From the NCBI GenBank assembly GCA_050246915.1, contig JBFWVD010000078.1, positions 1-20,963 of the forward strand: a stretch of 20,963 bases of DNA, read 5' to 3'. The stretch's first letter is position 1. Each line of letters begins with the position of its first letter. The DNA is from JBFWVD01 sp050246915. GTDB lineage: Bacteria > Actinomycetota > Acidimicrobiia > Acidimicrobiales > Ilumatobacteraceae. The position numbers and the translations under genes are program-made. Shown in pieces: positions 1-7,602 of this stretch. A model generated the notes under the pieces. The model saw only the letters and a list, made by a program, of their open reading frames with translations, was not told the DNA's origin and made no database searches.

Positions 1-47
1 GAACGCGGAGCCGGTAGACGTCGCCGGTGACGCACCCGTCAGAACGT

Positions 48-79
48 TGAACGCCCAGGCCGTGTGGCCTGGGCGTTCA
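48..79. terminator. Perfect 14-bp hairpin next to the tRNA remnant
   Basis: The arms at 48-61 and 66-79 pair perfectly (14 bp, mostly G-C) around the 4-nt loop GTGT. There is no T-rich tract on either side, so it is not a textbook intrinsic terminator, although GC-rich actinobacteria often use stem-only terminators. It lies 6 nt beyond the 3' end of the minus-strand tRNA-Met remnant, so it may be the original terminator of that tRNA. It could also terminate a plus-strand gene lying left of the window. The first 47 bases show no gene I can support. Confidence 0.6.
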
Positions 80-84
80 TCGAG

Positions 85-128
85 TGGCGGGGGCAGGATT
101 TGAACCTGCGACCTTCGGGTTATGAGCC
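85..128 (-). other. 3' remnant of tRNA-Met(CAT), probable attachment site
   Basis: On the minus strand the sequence gives an anticodon loop CTCATAA (120-126, CAT anticodon), a variable loop (110-114), a perfect 5-bp T stem (93-97 with 105-109) and loop, the 3' acceptor strand CCCCGCC (86-92) and discriminator A (85). CCA is not encoded. The 5' half is missing: beyond the loop only two anticodon-stem pairs survive, followed by C-C and C-A mismatches. No D arm and no matching GGCGGGG acceptor strand lie within the next 100 nt. A 3' half of a tRNA is the standard attB/attP identity segment of tyrosine-recombinase elements. Because a probable tRNA terminator (48-79) still follows it, the left side is likely the chromosome and the element extends to the right. 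The five-base inverted repeat at 125-136 spans the breakpoint. Confidence 0.75.
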
Positions 129-371
129 GAGCGGCTTCCGTACGTTCCCGTCGGCGCTGGGCTGCGTAAGCCCTGCTAGAGGAACATTCTACCCGAATCC
201 TCAGACTGCGCCATCGGCACCCGTAGGCGCTCGGCGGCGCTGGTCGTGTTCGCGTTGTGTTCGCGCCAGGCGGTCGCACCCCTAATCGTCGGGGGGTCAC
301 GCAGGGAGGCGGACGGGCGATGTCTACGAGCCGTTGGACGAGGCCTGCGAGGAACCTGCATGGCTCGTCTT

Positions 372-2366
372 CTAGGGCTCCGTGTCCTCAATCGGCGATA
401 CCGCTACTTCGGTGCCCCCTCCCGCTTCCTCGTTGGATGCAGCCGGCTGCGAGATCCGGATGAGCCGATCTTCCTGCGTGAGCGTGAGCACTACCGCATC
501 GGCGGCGAAGGCAGGCACGTCGTTGTCGAGCGCGATCACTTGCAGCTTTCCTGCGTAGGCCGCGGCCTCCTCCATCAGCAGTCGGTAGGTGTCGTCGCGA
601 CGCTCGAGGTCGAAACCCTCGTTGCCGACGTTGTTCGACAATCCATCCAGGACGAGGAGGCCAGGCAGCGGGAGCTCCCGGTCAATCGAAACCGTGTGAT
701 GCGCCAGCGCGTGAGCGACGTTCACCAACACCGTGAGGCCTTGGCTTGAGAGATCGTCAAACGATCGCCCGCTCACCTCAGGCATGTACGTCGTCCGATT
801 GATCGAAGCGATGAGGGGGAGACCGTCAGAAACCGAGACGTTCAAGCGCTGGAGGTACTCGGTGAATCGCTGCTCAAGGGCCGTCAGCAACTCATTGGAC
901 TGATCGTCTAGACCTGCGTACTGCCCCAATGCATCGGCGAGGTCGCTCTGCTCCTCCTCCAGACGAGACCGCAATCCCTCCAAGTCTGCGTAGCGGCTCA
1001 GCAACACGCGATAGTCGCTCAGCTGTTGAACACGCCCCTCCACCACCGCACGCGCTGTGGCCGCGGAGACCATGGACTCAGCGTGGCGCGAGACGAACTC
1101 GGCGGTGCGCCTGTCGAGTTGGGCACTTGCCTCGGCGACGGCTCGCCTCACTCTCGCGTGCTCCGCATCCAGCGCAGCGAGCTCATCTCGCCGAAGATCG
1201 ACAAGCTCCTCTGTCTCAACGATCTGGCTGGCGATCCGCTCCTGCTCGAGGATGAGGGACTCCCGCGCGGCGGTCTGATGAGGCACCTGCAGGCAGAGGT
1301 AGCAATGCGCCTCATCGACGCGGTCCTCCCGCACAGCGGTTCCGCAGCGGGGACAGACAACGAAGTCGAAGTCCACGAGCCACTCATCAGCGACGATTGC
1401 TCGAACGAGCCTTTGTGACTGCGCTGCGAGTGATGCTCGGAGATCCTCAAGATCGACCATGCTCTGCGCAGCTGCAGCTCGAGACGAGCGGATCGACATC
1501 TCCTGTTCCTCAAGCGCCACGAGCTCGAGCCGAAGCCTCTGAGCGGAAGAGTCCTGAGCGGCCTCAGCGGCTCCGCCGACCAGCTCGGCGGAGAGCTGAT
1601 CGACCGCCTCACGGGCGGCGGCGAGTTCGGCGTCAATCACCTCGATACTTTGAAAGGGAGTGTCGCTCAGGAACCGACGAACGGCGGCGCTCGAACTGTC
1701 GATGTCCGCCAGCTGGAGTTCAACACTGCGCAGCTGAGCTTCGAGTCTGGCCACCTCGGCGTCGTAGATCCCGTAGTTGATCTCAAACACCGCACGACGC
1801 TTCCTATCGACGAAGGAGTCGCGATGTCCGAACACCATCGTGTCGATTTCATCGTCACGAACGATGCAGTAGAGCAGCCAGTCGTTCACCGTGACCGGCG
1901 TCGGTGGGCTCGCAGCGTCCGTCCGGGCGCGCGGAACGGAAACGTCGGGAAGATCCATCCGATCGAGAAGCCAGCCAAGGTAGGTCTCGTCTGACGTTGC
2001 TGTTGCCTGCTCCGCCGGTAGTCGAAGTGCGTCGATGATGCGATCTGGTGTATCCGAGAGCACCACCCCGTCATCTGGGTACGCCTCCCGCCGGCTGAGA
2101 GAGACCACCGCCGTCTTCGTGGTCACTAGAGGGCGATCGATCTCCCATACCTCCTCGCCGAATGCAACGCGACCTCTCACCGATCGGACCGCTCCAGTCT
2201 CGGGCGGCAGATGCTTGGGTACCCGCCCGAGCAGCGCTCGCAGCAGGCGAACGAGCGTTGTCTTGCCGGTCGTAATCGACCCCTTCACGACCGAGAACTG
2301 AGCATCGAAGGCCACGGAGCGGCTACCGCCCACGAGTTCGATCTCATCGATTCGAATCTGTGTCAT
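372..2366 (-). CDS. ABC-3C system ABC ATPase, Rad50-like
   Basis: This 664-residue protein is an SMC/Rad50-type ABC ATPase and the ATPase subunit of an ABC-three-component conflict system. The N-terminus carries the P-loop GSITTGKTTL (29-38). Residues about 200-330 and 365-500 are Glu/Arg/Leu-rich and look like two coiled-coil arms. Between them sits CPRC (338-341) and CYLC (355-358), a zinc-ribbon or hook-like insert. The C-terminal half has an ABC signature-like LSSQG (539-543) and a Walker B strand LLVLD ending at D574. The next residue is Gly (G575), not the usual catalytic Glu, so hydrolysis may be slow or atypical. I chose the ATG at 2366 because GAGGAG lies just upstream and the protein then begins directly with the ABC fold; an in-frame start at 2396 would overlap the preceding gene. 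It is the last gene of the minus-strand cluster. The family role (sensing nucleic acid and gating the nuclease partner) is known only by analogy. Confidence 0.8.
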   Translation of the reverse strand: MTQIRIDEIELVGGSRSVAFDAQFSVVKGSITTGKTTLVRLLRALLGRVPKHLPPETGAVRSVRGRVAFGEEVWEIDRPLVTTKTAVVSLSRREAYPDDGVVLSDTPDRIIDALRLPAEQATATSDETYLGWLLDRMDLPDVSVPRARTDAASPPTPVTVNDWLLYCIVRDDEIDTMVFGHRDSFVDRKRRAVFEINYGIYDAEVARLEAQLRSVELQLADIDSSSAAVRRFLSDTPFQSIEVIDAELAAAREAVDQLSAELVGGAAEAAQDSSAQRLRLELVALEEQEMSIRSSRAAAAQSMVDLEDLRASLAAQSQRLVRAIVADEWLVDFDFVVCPRCGTAVREDRVDEAHCYLCLQVPHQTAARESLILEQERIASQIVETEELVDLRRDELAALDAEHARVRRAVAEASAQLDRRTAEFVSRHAESMVSAATARAVVEGRVQQLSDYRVLLSRYADLEGLRSRLEEEQSDLADALGQYAGLDDQSNELLTALEQRFTEYLQRLNVSVSDGLPLIASINRTTYMPEVSGRSFDDLSSQGLTVLVNVAHALAHHTVSIDRELPLPGLLVLDGLSNNVGNEGFDLERRDDTYRLLMEEAAAYAGKLQVIALDNDVPAFAADAVVLTLTQEDRLIRISQPAASNEEAGGGTEVAVSPIEDTEP

Positions 2367-2374
2367 CTCGCTCC

Positions 2375-2917
2375 TCACTCCAGTACTTCGTGCCAACGAG
2401 CGTTGGTCATCTCAGGGATGGAGTCGTAGAGGAGGTTCTTCAAGGTCGACCCACTGAGATCAAGGTGCTGCTTCATGACCTTGGCTCTACGTTGCACCGG
2501 TTCCCAGACTTCGTCGCCGGCGAGTCCTGTCACAACCTCGCGCCCGGCGGGAGTCGTCCGATAGGCGATCCCATGCGCAAAGGGGACCGGCTGGACGAGG
2601 CCCCGTCCGATCAGGCTTCCGAGCACCGCGAACGATGCAGGGTCCCACGGTCCGTAGCGATAACGGATCATGCGATCGGCGAGTGGATTCTCTTCGGCGG
2701 CGATCGCAGCAATGGCCCGCTCCGGAGCTCGCCGCTGGCGGAGCACCCGCGTCAGGTACTTGGGGTATCTCGCGAGGAAGTCGAGCTTCGCGAGTTTCAG
2801 GCGACCTTCAAGCGACTTTGGGTTGGCGGTCGTTCCGCTGAACGCGTCGATGAGAATGAGGACGCGCCCCTCCGCCTCCGGCAACGCCCGGTACCGAGCT
2901 ACGGGATCCGCGCTCAT
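2375..2917 (-). CDS. ABC-3C system middle component (MC2-like)
   Basis: A small protein of about 180 residues between the nuclease and the ABC ATPase, the position and size of the 'middle component' of ABC-three-component systems. The sequence is mostly helical. A segment around YRYGPWDPASF is followed by a hydrophobic helix and a strand-rich stretch with RTTPAGREVV, compatible with a winged-helix fold. I assign it mainly from context. The ATG at 2917 overlaps the nuclease stop as ATGA, which favours translational coupling. Starts at 2929 (ATG) or 2941 (GTG) would add 4 or 8 residues and extend the overlap; none has a clear Shine-Dalgarno. Its stop lies 8 nt before the ATPase start, and the ATPase ribosome-binding site overlaps this gene's end. 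Middle components are thought to couple the ATPase to the effector; that role is inferred here. Confidence 0.7.
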   Translation of the reverse strand: MSADPVARYRALPEAEGRVLILIDAFSGTTANPKSLEGRLKLAKLDFLARYPKYLTRVLRQRRAPERAIAAIAAEENPLADRMIRYRYGPWDPASFAVLGSLIGRGLVQPVPFAHGIAYRTTPAGREVVTGLAGDEVWEPVQRRAKVMKQHLDLSGSTLKNLLYDSIPEMTNARWHEVLE

Positions 2918-4131
2918 GAGGTTCGCCATGGAAACCGGCACTGGTCGGAAAGGTCGCAGAGGAGACCAAGCACCAGGTCCCCGTCGCCGTCGAGAAGGCC
3001 ATTCGAGTCGAGGCCGCCGAGAGCAGCTCTCTGCTGTACCAGCCGGCCGTACACGGCGTCTGCGGGGCGGGTTCTCCTTTCGACGGTGGGCGCCATCGCC
3101 GAGATGTCCATGGTGACGGCCTCAGCATGCTCGAGCACGCGATCACCTAGCGCTTCGAGACCTGCATCAAATGAGCCCTGGCCGCGGCGCAGCTCGATGG
3201 CAACGACCGCAGCAGAGCGACGGGACTTGGCACGGTCGATGGTTGTCTGTCCTGCACCAGCGACCACGAGCTTGAACTCCAGAGCAGTCATGGCCAAGGC
3301 ACCTCCGTTCGCTGCTTCGAGCAACCTTCGTTGCTCCTCTGCTAGAGCGGGGACTGGCGGCAGTAGACCAACGAGTACCTCCCGAGTCAGCTCGTGCTGC
3401 TGCACAACGCCGTCTGCATCGGAGTCCGACAGGGGCTTCAGCACCGAGGGGTTCGCCGGATCAGCAGATCCAGCGAGCCCGAGGTGGGCGTCAACCACGC
3501 GCTTCAGGAGCGCGTCGTACAGGTCAGCTATGTCGCTCGAGTGCCCGCCCACGATGCTCGTCAGGAGGTTCTTGCCAACTGCGTCAATGGAGTGTCTCGA
3601 GTAGAACTGCGGAGTAATCGTGAGGCGCTCAAGAAAGTCGGCGACGTCGGCGGCTGCAAGACCCAGCTTGGCCAGCGCCGCGCGCTGCTTCGTGGTCGCC
3701 GAGGTTGGATCTTCGAAGAACGCCCGAGTGTCTTGGCCGTCTCCTTCTGGACCCTCGAGAATCAGTTCGAATCGAGCATCGCTGACGACCCCCGCTGCCT
3801 TGGCATGGTTGTAGGACCGGATCAGCGCGTCGATCCCTCCCCCAGCAGCCAGCACTTTCGAAGCGGACCACGCGCCCCGGTCTCGGGTCTTCACCTGAGC
3901 GAACTCGATGACGTGACCCGTGTCCGTTGCGATGTCGTCGACGAACTCACACAGGACGCGAGCACCCTCGGGCATGTCGAGAGTCTGTAGCCACTTCTGC
4001 AGCGCGACCTTGCACTGGTACACGTAGCGACCCAGCGTTTCGGTCCCCGTCTGATCGCCCGGACCGACGGCCCCGACAGTGTCAGAGAGGCGCTGCTGCG
4101 GGGCAGACACCGCAACGGCCTCGTCACTCAT
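2914..4131 (-). CDS. DUF4297-type nuclease, ABC-3C effector
   Basis: This 405-residue protein has an N-terminal domain of the DUF4297 type, a PD-(D/E)xK-like DNase also found in the CBASS effector Cap4. The diagnostic pieces are GRYVYQ (34-39), an acidic strand with E62 and D65-D66, and QVK (79-81), which give the E...D...QxK active-site pattern. The C-terminal 200 residues are not a SAVED domain that I can recognise, so it is not Cap4 itself. They are probably the region that contacts the other ABC-3C subunits. The ATG at 4131 lacks a clear Shine-Dalgarno, and the in-frame codons upstream run into a TGA within 30 nt, so no longer start is available. It is the first gene of the three-gene unit and follows a 130-nt gap after the DUF499 gene. 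Predicted role: DNA cleavage leading to phage restriction or cell arrest when the ATPase is triggered. Confidence 0.75.
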   Translation of the reverse strand: MSDEAVAVSAPQQRLSDTVGAVGPGDQTGTETLGRYVYQCKVALQKWLQTLDMPEGARVLCEFVDDIATDTGHVIEFAQVKTRDRGAWSASKVLAAGGGIDALIRSYNHAKAAGVVSDARFELILEGPEGDGQDTRAFFEDPTSATTKQRAALAKLGLAAADVADFLERLTITPQFYSRHSIDAVGKNLLTSIVGGHSSDIADLYDALLKRVVDAHLGLAGSADPANPSVLKPLSDSDADGVVQQHELTREVLVGLLPPVPALAEEQRRLLEAANGGALAMTALEFKLVVAGAGQTTIDRAKSRRSAAVVAIELRRGQGSFDAGLEALGDRVLEHAEAVTMDISAMAPTVERRTRPADAVYGRLVQQRAALGGLDSNGLLDGDGDLVLGLLCDLSDQCRFPWRTS

Positions 4132-4261
4132 GGCACATCGTTCGGGGTTTCAAGAAGCGACTCACCGTCGGCCCCTCACGCCAAAGTCAGCGGCGGGGCT
4201 GCAGCAGCCGGCACACCTCATCTCGTCGACTCACGTAGCCGAAACGGTGCCACCGTCGAGT
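4132..4261 (-). other. 130-nt spacer between the two defence modules
   Basis: This stretch separates the DUF499 gene stop from the nuclease start. It is the longest gap inside the otherwise tight minus-strand cluster, where the other junctions range from 28-nt overlaps to a 53-nt gap. I see no small gene in it, no strong hairpin with a T tract and no confident -35/-10 pair. It is the natural place for a separate ABC-3C promoter, but the sequence does not prove one. Confidence 0.35.
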
Positions 4262-7200
4262 TCACTCGAACTCCTGGCCCTTGGCACCGAGCTGGTTCGC
4301 GTTCTCGCTGACGACGCGTCGCGTTCGATCGTCGAAGCCTGCCGACTTTGCGTTGATCTCCAAGGTGAGTTCGACCGACGATCCGTCGGCGCTGCTCAGG
4401 TGCTCGACGACGTTGCGGAGGATGTCCTCGAGCTGGCGAATCGCGCGAACGGAGTCGAGCGAGAACTGGCTGTAGAACGAGGTCGGGTGCGCCACGACTT
4501 TCGGCGTTGGTCCCGAGGCTCCGGTCGAGGCAGGTGCACCTCCACCGTGGGGAGCACTGCCTTCGGTGGCAGCCTCGTCGCCGTCGACGGGCTCGACCTT
4601 CTTCGCCTCATCGTTGATCTGCTGCGATGCGACGTCGGGGCGAACGAGGATGCCGCCGGGCCGGGCTGTCACATGCTGGGCAGTGACGAGGCCTGCCCAT
4701 CGGTTGCCATCGTGGCCGTCGGCGTAGGCGAACGTCTCGGTCTGCCAGTCGAGCTTGGACACCCCGTTGCTGATCGCTCCCGCCAGCACGTCGAAGGACG
4801 CGAGCCGGGGCAGGTACGGGAACTGGCAGTACGCCTTCCAGAGAGCTTCGACTGCGATGTCGCCTCGGTCAGTCCATAGCGGGATGCGGTCGAGGTCCAT
4901 GCGCACGCGCGTTCCGCCGTAGCTCGTGATCAGACGCTCTTCGCTTTCGAGCTTCCGGGCGATGCGTTCGGCGAGGCTGCCCGCTCCCGTTGGCTTGGTC
5001 TGGTGCCAGCGGATCTCGCGGGTCCCGGCCGTCTGCTCCGGCACGAGAACATGCACGTACGTCTCGGCAACGCGTTGCGTCACGGTCTCGTCCGTCTCGT
5101 TGATCTTGGACTTCGCCTGCGCTTCGTCGCCCTTGGTGAGTTCGATCTTCTCGTGCTGGTGATCCTCGAGGATCGACTTCCATGCCAGGTGCTGTCGGGC
5201 GGCCGTCCGCAGCTCGGCGAGCCGCGCTTCGGATGCAGCACAGAACACGAGCAGGTTGCGGTTAAGCCGCGGGCCAGCGTTGCGCTGAGCGAGGATCTGA
5301 TCCGCCATCGTGATGGCGGGCGACTGGTCGACGTTCGGCACGTGGTGCTGCGTCGTCGGCAACACTACGAGGTGGACGCCATCGTCATCGTCGGTGACGT
5401 CGCCCGGCCCGTCGGGGAAGGCGTGCACGGCAGCGAACGGGCCCGATGCACGTGCCGCTTGCAGCCGGCGCTTGATCTCGTCGTCGGCGTTGTCATCGGT
5501 GACGTTGGAGTTGGCGCGGTCGGCGGCGAGCCGGGTGATGTTCGCTCGCAGCGAGTACCAGTACTGGGCACCGTCGACGTAGAGGTATGTCGCATCGCCC
5601 GAGAGCCGGCGCAGGGCATCGGCGAAGGTGCCCGGGGCCTCGCCCGGTTGCGCGACGCCGAGCGTGATCAACTTGATGTCGATGCCGCGTCGCGCCTCCT
5701 CACGAGGCGCGGAGGCGAGGTAGACGGCCCGAGCGACGCGCCGCGTCGCTGAGTAGCGGCCAAGGTTGCGGTTGTCCTGGTCAAGACGAAGCGGAAGCGC
5801 GTTGGGTCCGTCGACATCGCTTCGGATGACGGGGTCCCAACCATCGTCGAGGTACTTGGTGAGCTCGGAGTTGACCCGAGCGTCGTCCATCGGGATCGTG
5901 CCCGGCATGATCAGCAGGTTCTGGTCGCCGCGCTGCCACAACACCGAGATCACCGTTGCCATCAGCCGGAGCACACCACGGGTGCGCTGGAAGCGATCGA
6001 GGGTCGACCAGTCCTTGTAGAGCCGGTCGAAGAGCTCCGGATGGATCGGGTACGACAGCTCCATGCGTCGGCGGTACTCGGCCTCGCGCACCTCACTCGG
6101 GAAGTCAGCCGTCTTCTCGCGATAGAAGTCGCAGAACGCCTTGATCACACCATCGCGCACGCGGGCCTTGTCCGGGCTCATCGGCTCGAACAACCGGCGC
6201 CGTACGATCTCGAAGCTCTCGTCGTCCTCGGCTGGCTTCCACTGAGCCGACTTACGACGGACCACGTTGCGGAGACGAGCAAGTGCGTCTTGGCCCTTGT
6301 CGCCTCCGACCTCGATATCGCTCGCCGGGATCGACACGAGCACGACAACGTTCGGGACCGCAGCCGCGGCCTCCGTGAGCGCTTGAGCGAAGGTGAACTG
6401 CGTGTCGAAGTGCCCGCCGACCAGCGCCGGCTCGTTCTCTCGCGCCGGGAGCTGACGGGCGTACGCGACCCATTCGTCGATCAGCACGATCGAGGGCCCC
6501 GCCAGCCGGAACAGGTCGATCAACTTCTTGCCCGGGTTCGACCCTGACAGGTCTTCAGCCTCGACGAGCGAGTAGCCCTCCACGCCAGCCAACTGGTAGG
6601 CGATCTCACCCCAGATCGTGTGGACCTGTGTGCCGTCCGGCTTCACCGTCGGCGATGCTGGCGAGATCCACTGGCCGACCACGACGGCTCGCGCCACCTT
6701 GTCCGGGAGCGCGAGGTTCTCCTCGGCGAACAGCTCACCGATGCCCGGAAGATCCGCCGCCTTCTTGCCCGACGCAAGGTGGTATAGCGCAATCATCGAG
6801 TGGGTCTTGCCACCACCGAAGTTCGTCTGCAGATCGATGACCGGATCGCCACCGTCGCCACTGAGGCGACGGGCAGCCCCGGTGAGCAACTCGCGAAGAC
6901 CGTTGGTCAGGTAGGTGCGACGGAAGAACGCAACCGGGTCCTGGTACTCCTCGTCGGCGTTGCCCGTGGCGACCTGAAACAGGTCGGCGGCAAACTCGGC
7001 CTGTTCGAAGCGTCCACTCGCCACGTCTGCGTGAGGAGTGATGATCTCTCGCCAGGGCGTCAGCCCCTTCAGCGGCTCACCTTCAGTCGGCTTCGCCGCT
7101 GTCTTGCGACGTTCGCTGCGAGCCTGCTCGTCGAACAGCTGGCGCTGCAGGTCCTTCTTCAGCGCCTGGACGAACTTCAGCTGCTCTGCCGCGCTGAACG

Positions 7201-7549
7201 CCGAGAGCAGCCGCTCGGCGGTGTCGAGCATCCGGTAGGTGTCGTCAGTGGAGAACTGGCCCTGGTGAGCCCAGGTGTTCCGGAAGTCGCGTAGCTCGCT
7301 GGTGTACGCCCGCTCACTCTGGCCAAGACGCTGGCGCCAAACCTCCTGCCACGTGTTCTGCATCCCCTTCAACAAGAAGATCAGATCGTTCGGATCAGGC
7401 TTGCCGGCTACTCCCCTATCTCGCCCATGAACCTCGTCAATCCAACCGTCTCCGTAGGCGGCTCTCCATGCGGCCTCACAGACCGGTTGAATCCCATCTC
7501 GCACGGCATCGAGGCCACGCCCCACTCGTTCGTTGTGTGGCATCACCAT
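4262..7549 (-). CDS. HEPN-DUF499 anti-phage ATPase
   Basis: This 1095-residue protein belongs to the DUF499 P-loop ATPases, a family repeatedly found beside DUF1156 methyltransferases and helicases in defence loci. Residues 1-120 look like a Swt1-type HEPN domain: a helical segment containing RDFRNTWAH, where R90 and H95 form the RX4H motif of HEPN ribonucleases. The ATPase core has the P-loop NFGGGKTH (243-250) and a Walker B strand SIVLIDEW with D358-E359. The rest of the core resembles a large AAA-like NTPase. A low-complexity Gly/Ala/Pro/Thr linker (roughly 970-1000) precedes a C-terminal helical domain. The ATG at 7549 follows the methylase stop by 53 nt; an in-frame ATG at 7543 is an alternative, and a G-rich run about 12 nt upstream may serve as the ribosome-binding site. 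Predicted role: ATP-driven core of the methylase-helicase system, with the HEPN domain as possible RNase or scaffold. Confidence 0.8.
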   Translation of the reverse strand: MVMPHNERVGRGLDAVRDGIQPVCEAAWRAAYGDGWIDEVHGRDRGVAGKPDPNDLIFLLKGMQNTWQEVWRQRLGQSERAYTSELRDFRNTWAHQGQFSTDDTYRMLDTAERLLSAFSAAEQLKFVQALKKDLQRQLFDEQARSERRKTAAKPTEGEPLKGLTPWREIITPHADVASGRFEQAEFAADLFQVATGNADEEYQDPVAFFRRTYLTNGLRELLTGAARRLSGDGGDPVIDLQTNFGGGKTHSMIALYHLASGKKAADLPGIGELFAEENLALPDKVARAVVVGQWISPASPTVKPDGTQVHTIWGEIAYQLAGVEGYSLVEAEDLSGSNPGKKLIDLFRLAGPSIVLIDEWVAYARQLPARENEPALVGGHFDTQFTFAQALTEAAAAVPNVVVLVSIPASDIEVGGDKGQDALARLRNVVRRKSAQWKPAEDDESFEIVRRRLFEPMSPDKARVRDGVIKAFCDFYREKTADFPSEVREAEYRRRMELSYPIHPELFDRLYKDWSTLDRFQRTRGVLRLMATVISVLWQRGDQNLLIMPGTIPMDDARVNSELTKYLDDGWDPVIRSDVDGPNALPLRLDQDNRNLGRYSATRRVARAVYLASAPREEARRGIDIKLITLGVAQPGEAPGTFADALRRLSGDATYLYVDGAQYWYSLRANITRLAADRANSNVTDDNADDEIKRRLQAARASGPFAAVHAFPDGPGDVTDDDDGVHLVVLPTTQHHVPNVDQSPAITMADQILAQRNAGPRLNRNLLVFCAASEARLAELRTAARQHLAWKSILEDHQHEKIELTKGDEAQAKSKINETDETVTQRVAETYVHVLVPEQTAGTREIRWHQTKPTGAGSLAERIARKLESEERLITSYGGTRVRMDLDRIPLWTDRGDIAVEALWKAYCQFPYLPRLASFDVLAGAISNGVSKLDWQTETFAYADGHDGNRWAGLVTAQHVTARPGGILVRPDVASQQINDEAKKVEPVDGDEAATEGSAPHGGGAPASTGASGPTPKVVAHPTSFYSQFSLDSVRAIRQLEDILRNVVEHLSSADGSSVELTLEINAKSAGFDDRTRRVVSENANQLGAKGQEFE

Positions 7550-7602
7550 GCCGACTCATCCCCCCATCCGTTCATCGACCTCTTCATCGGCGGACGCGAC
7601 AT

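Noticed and set aside
246..264. Direct repeat GTGTTCGC (246-253 and 257-264) as an integrase arm site
   Set aside because: Only two 8-nt copies in GC-rich DNA, with no integrase nearby to support it.
64..285. Plus-strand 73-residue frame containing GQDLNLRPSGYEP
   Set aside because: This peptide is the well-known false translation of the antisense of a tRNA 3' half; the real feature is the tRNA-Met remnant.
176..391. Minus-strand 71-residue frame ending in WREHNANTT...GRMFL, considered as an integrase tail
   Set aside because: It has no recombinase motif (R-H-R-Y), overlaps the ATPase 3' end and is Arg/Pro-rich as expected from GC-rich noise.
4079..6547. Long plus-strand frames opposite the DUF499 gene
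   Set aside because: They are mirror frames of a strongly coding minus-strand gene, with no recognisable domains.
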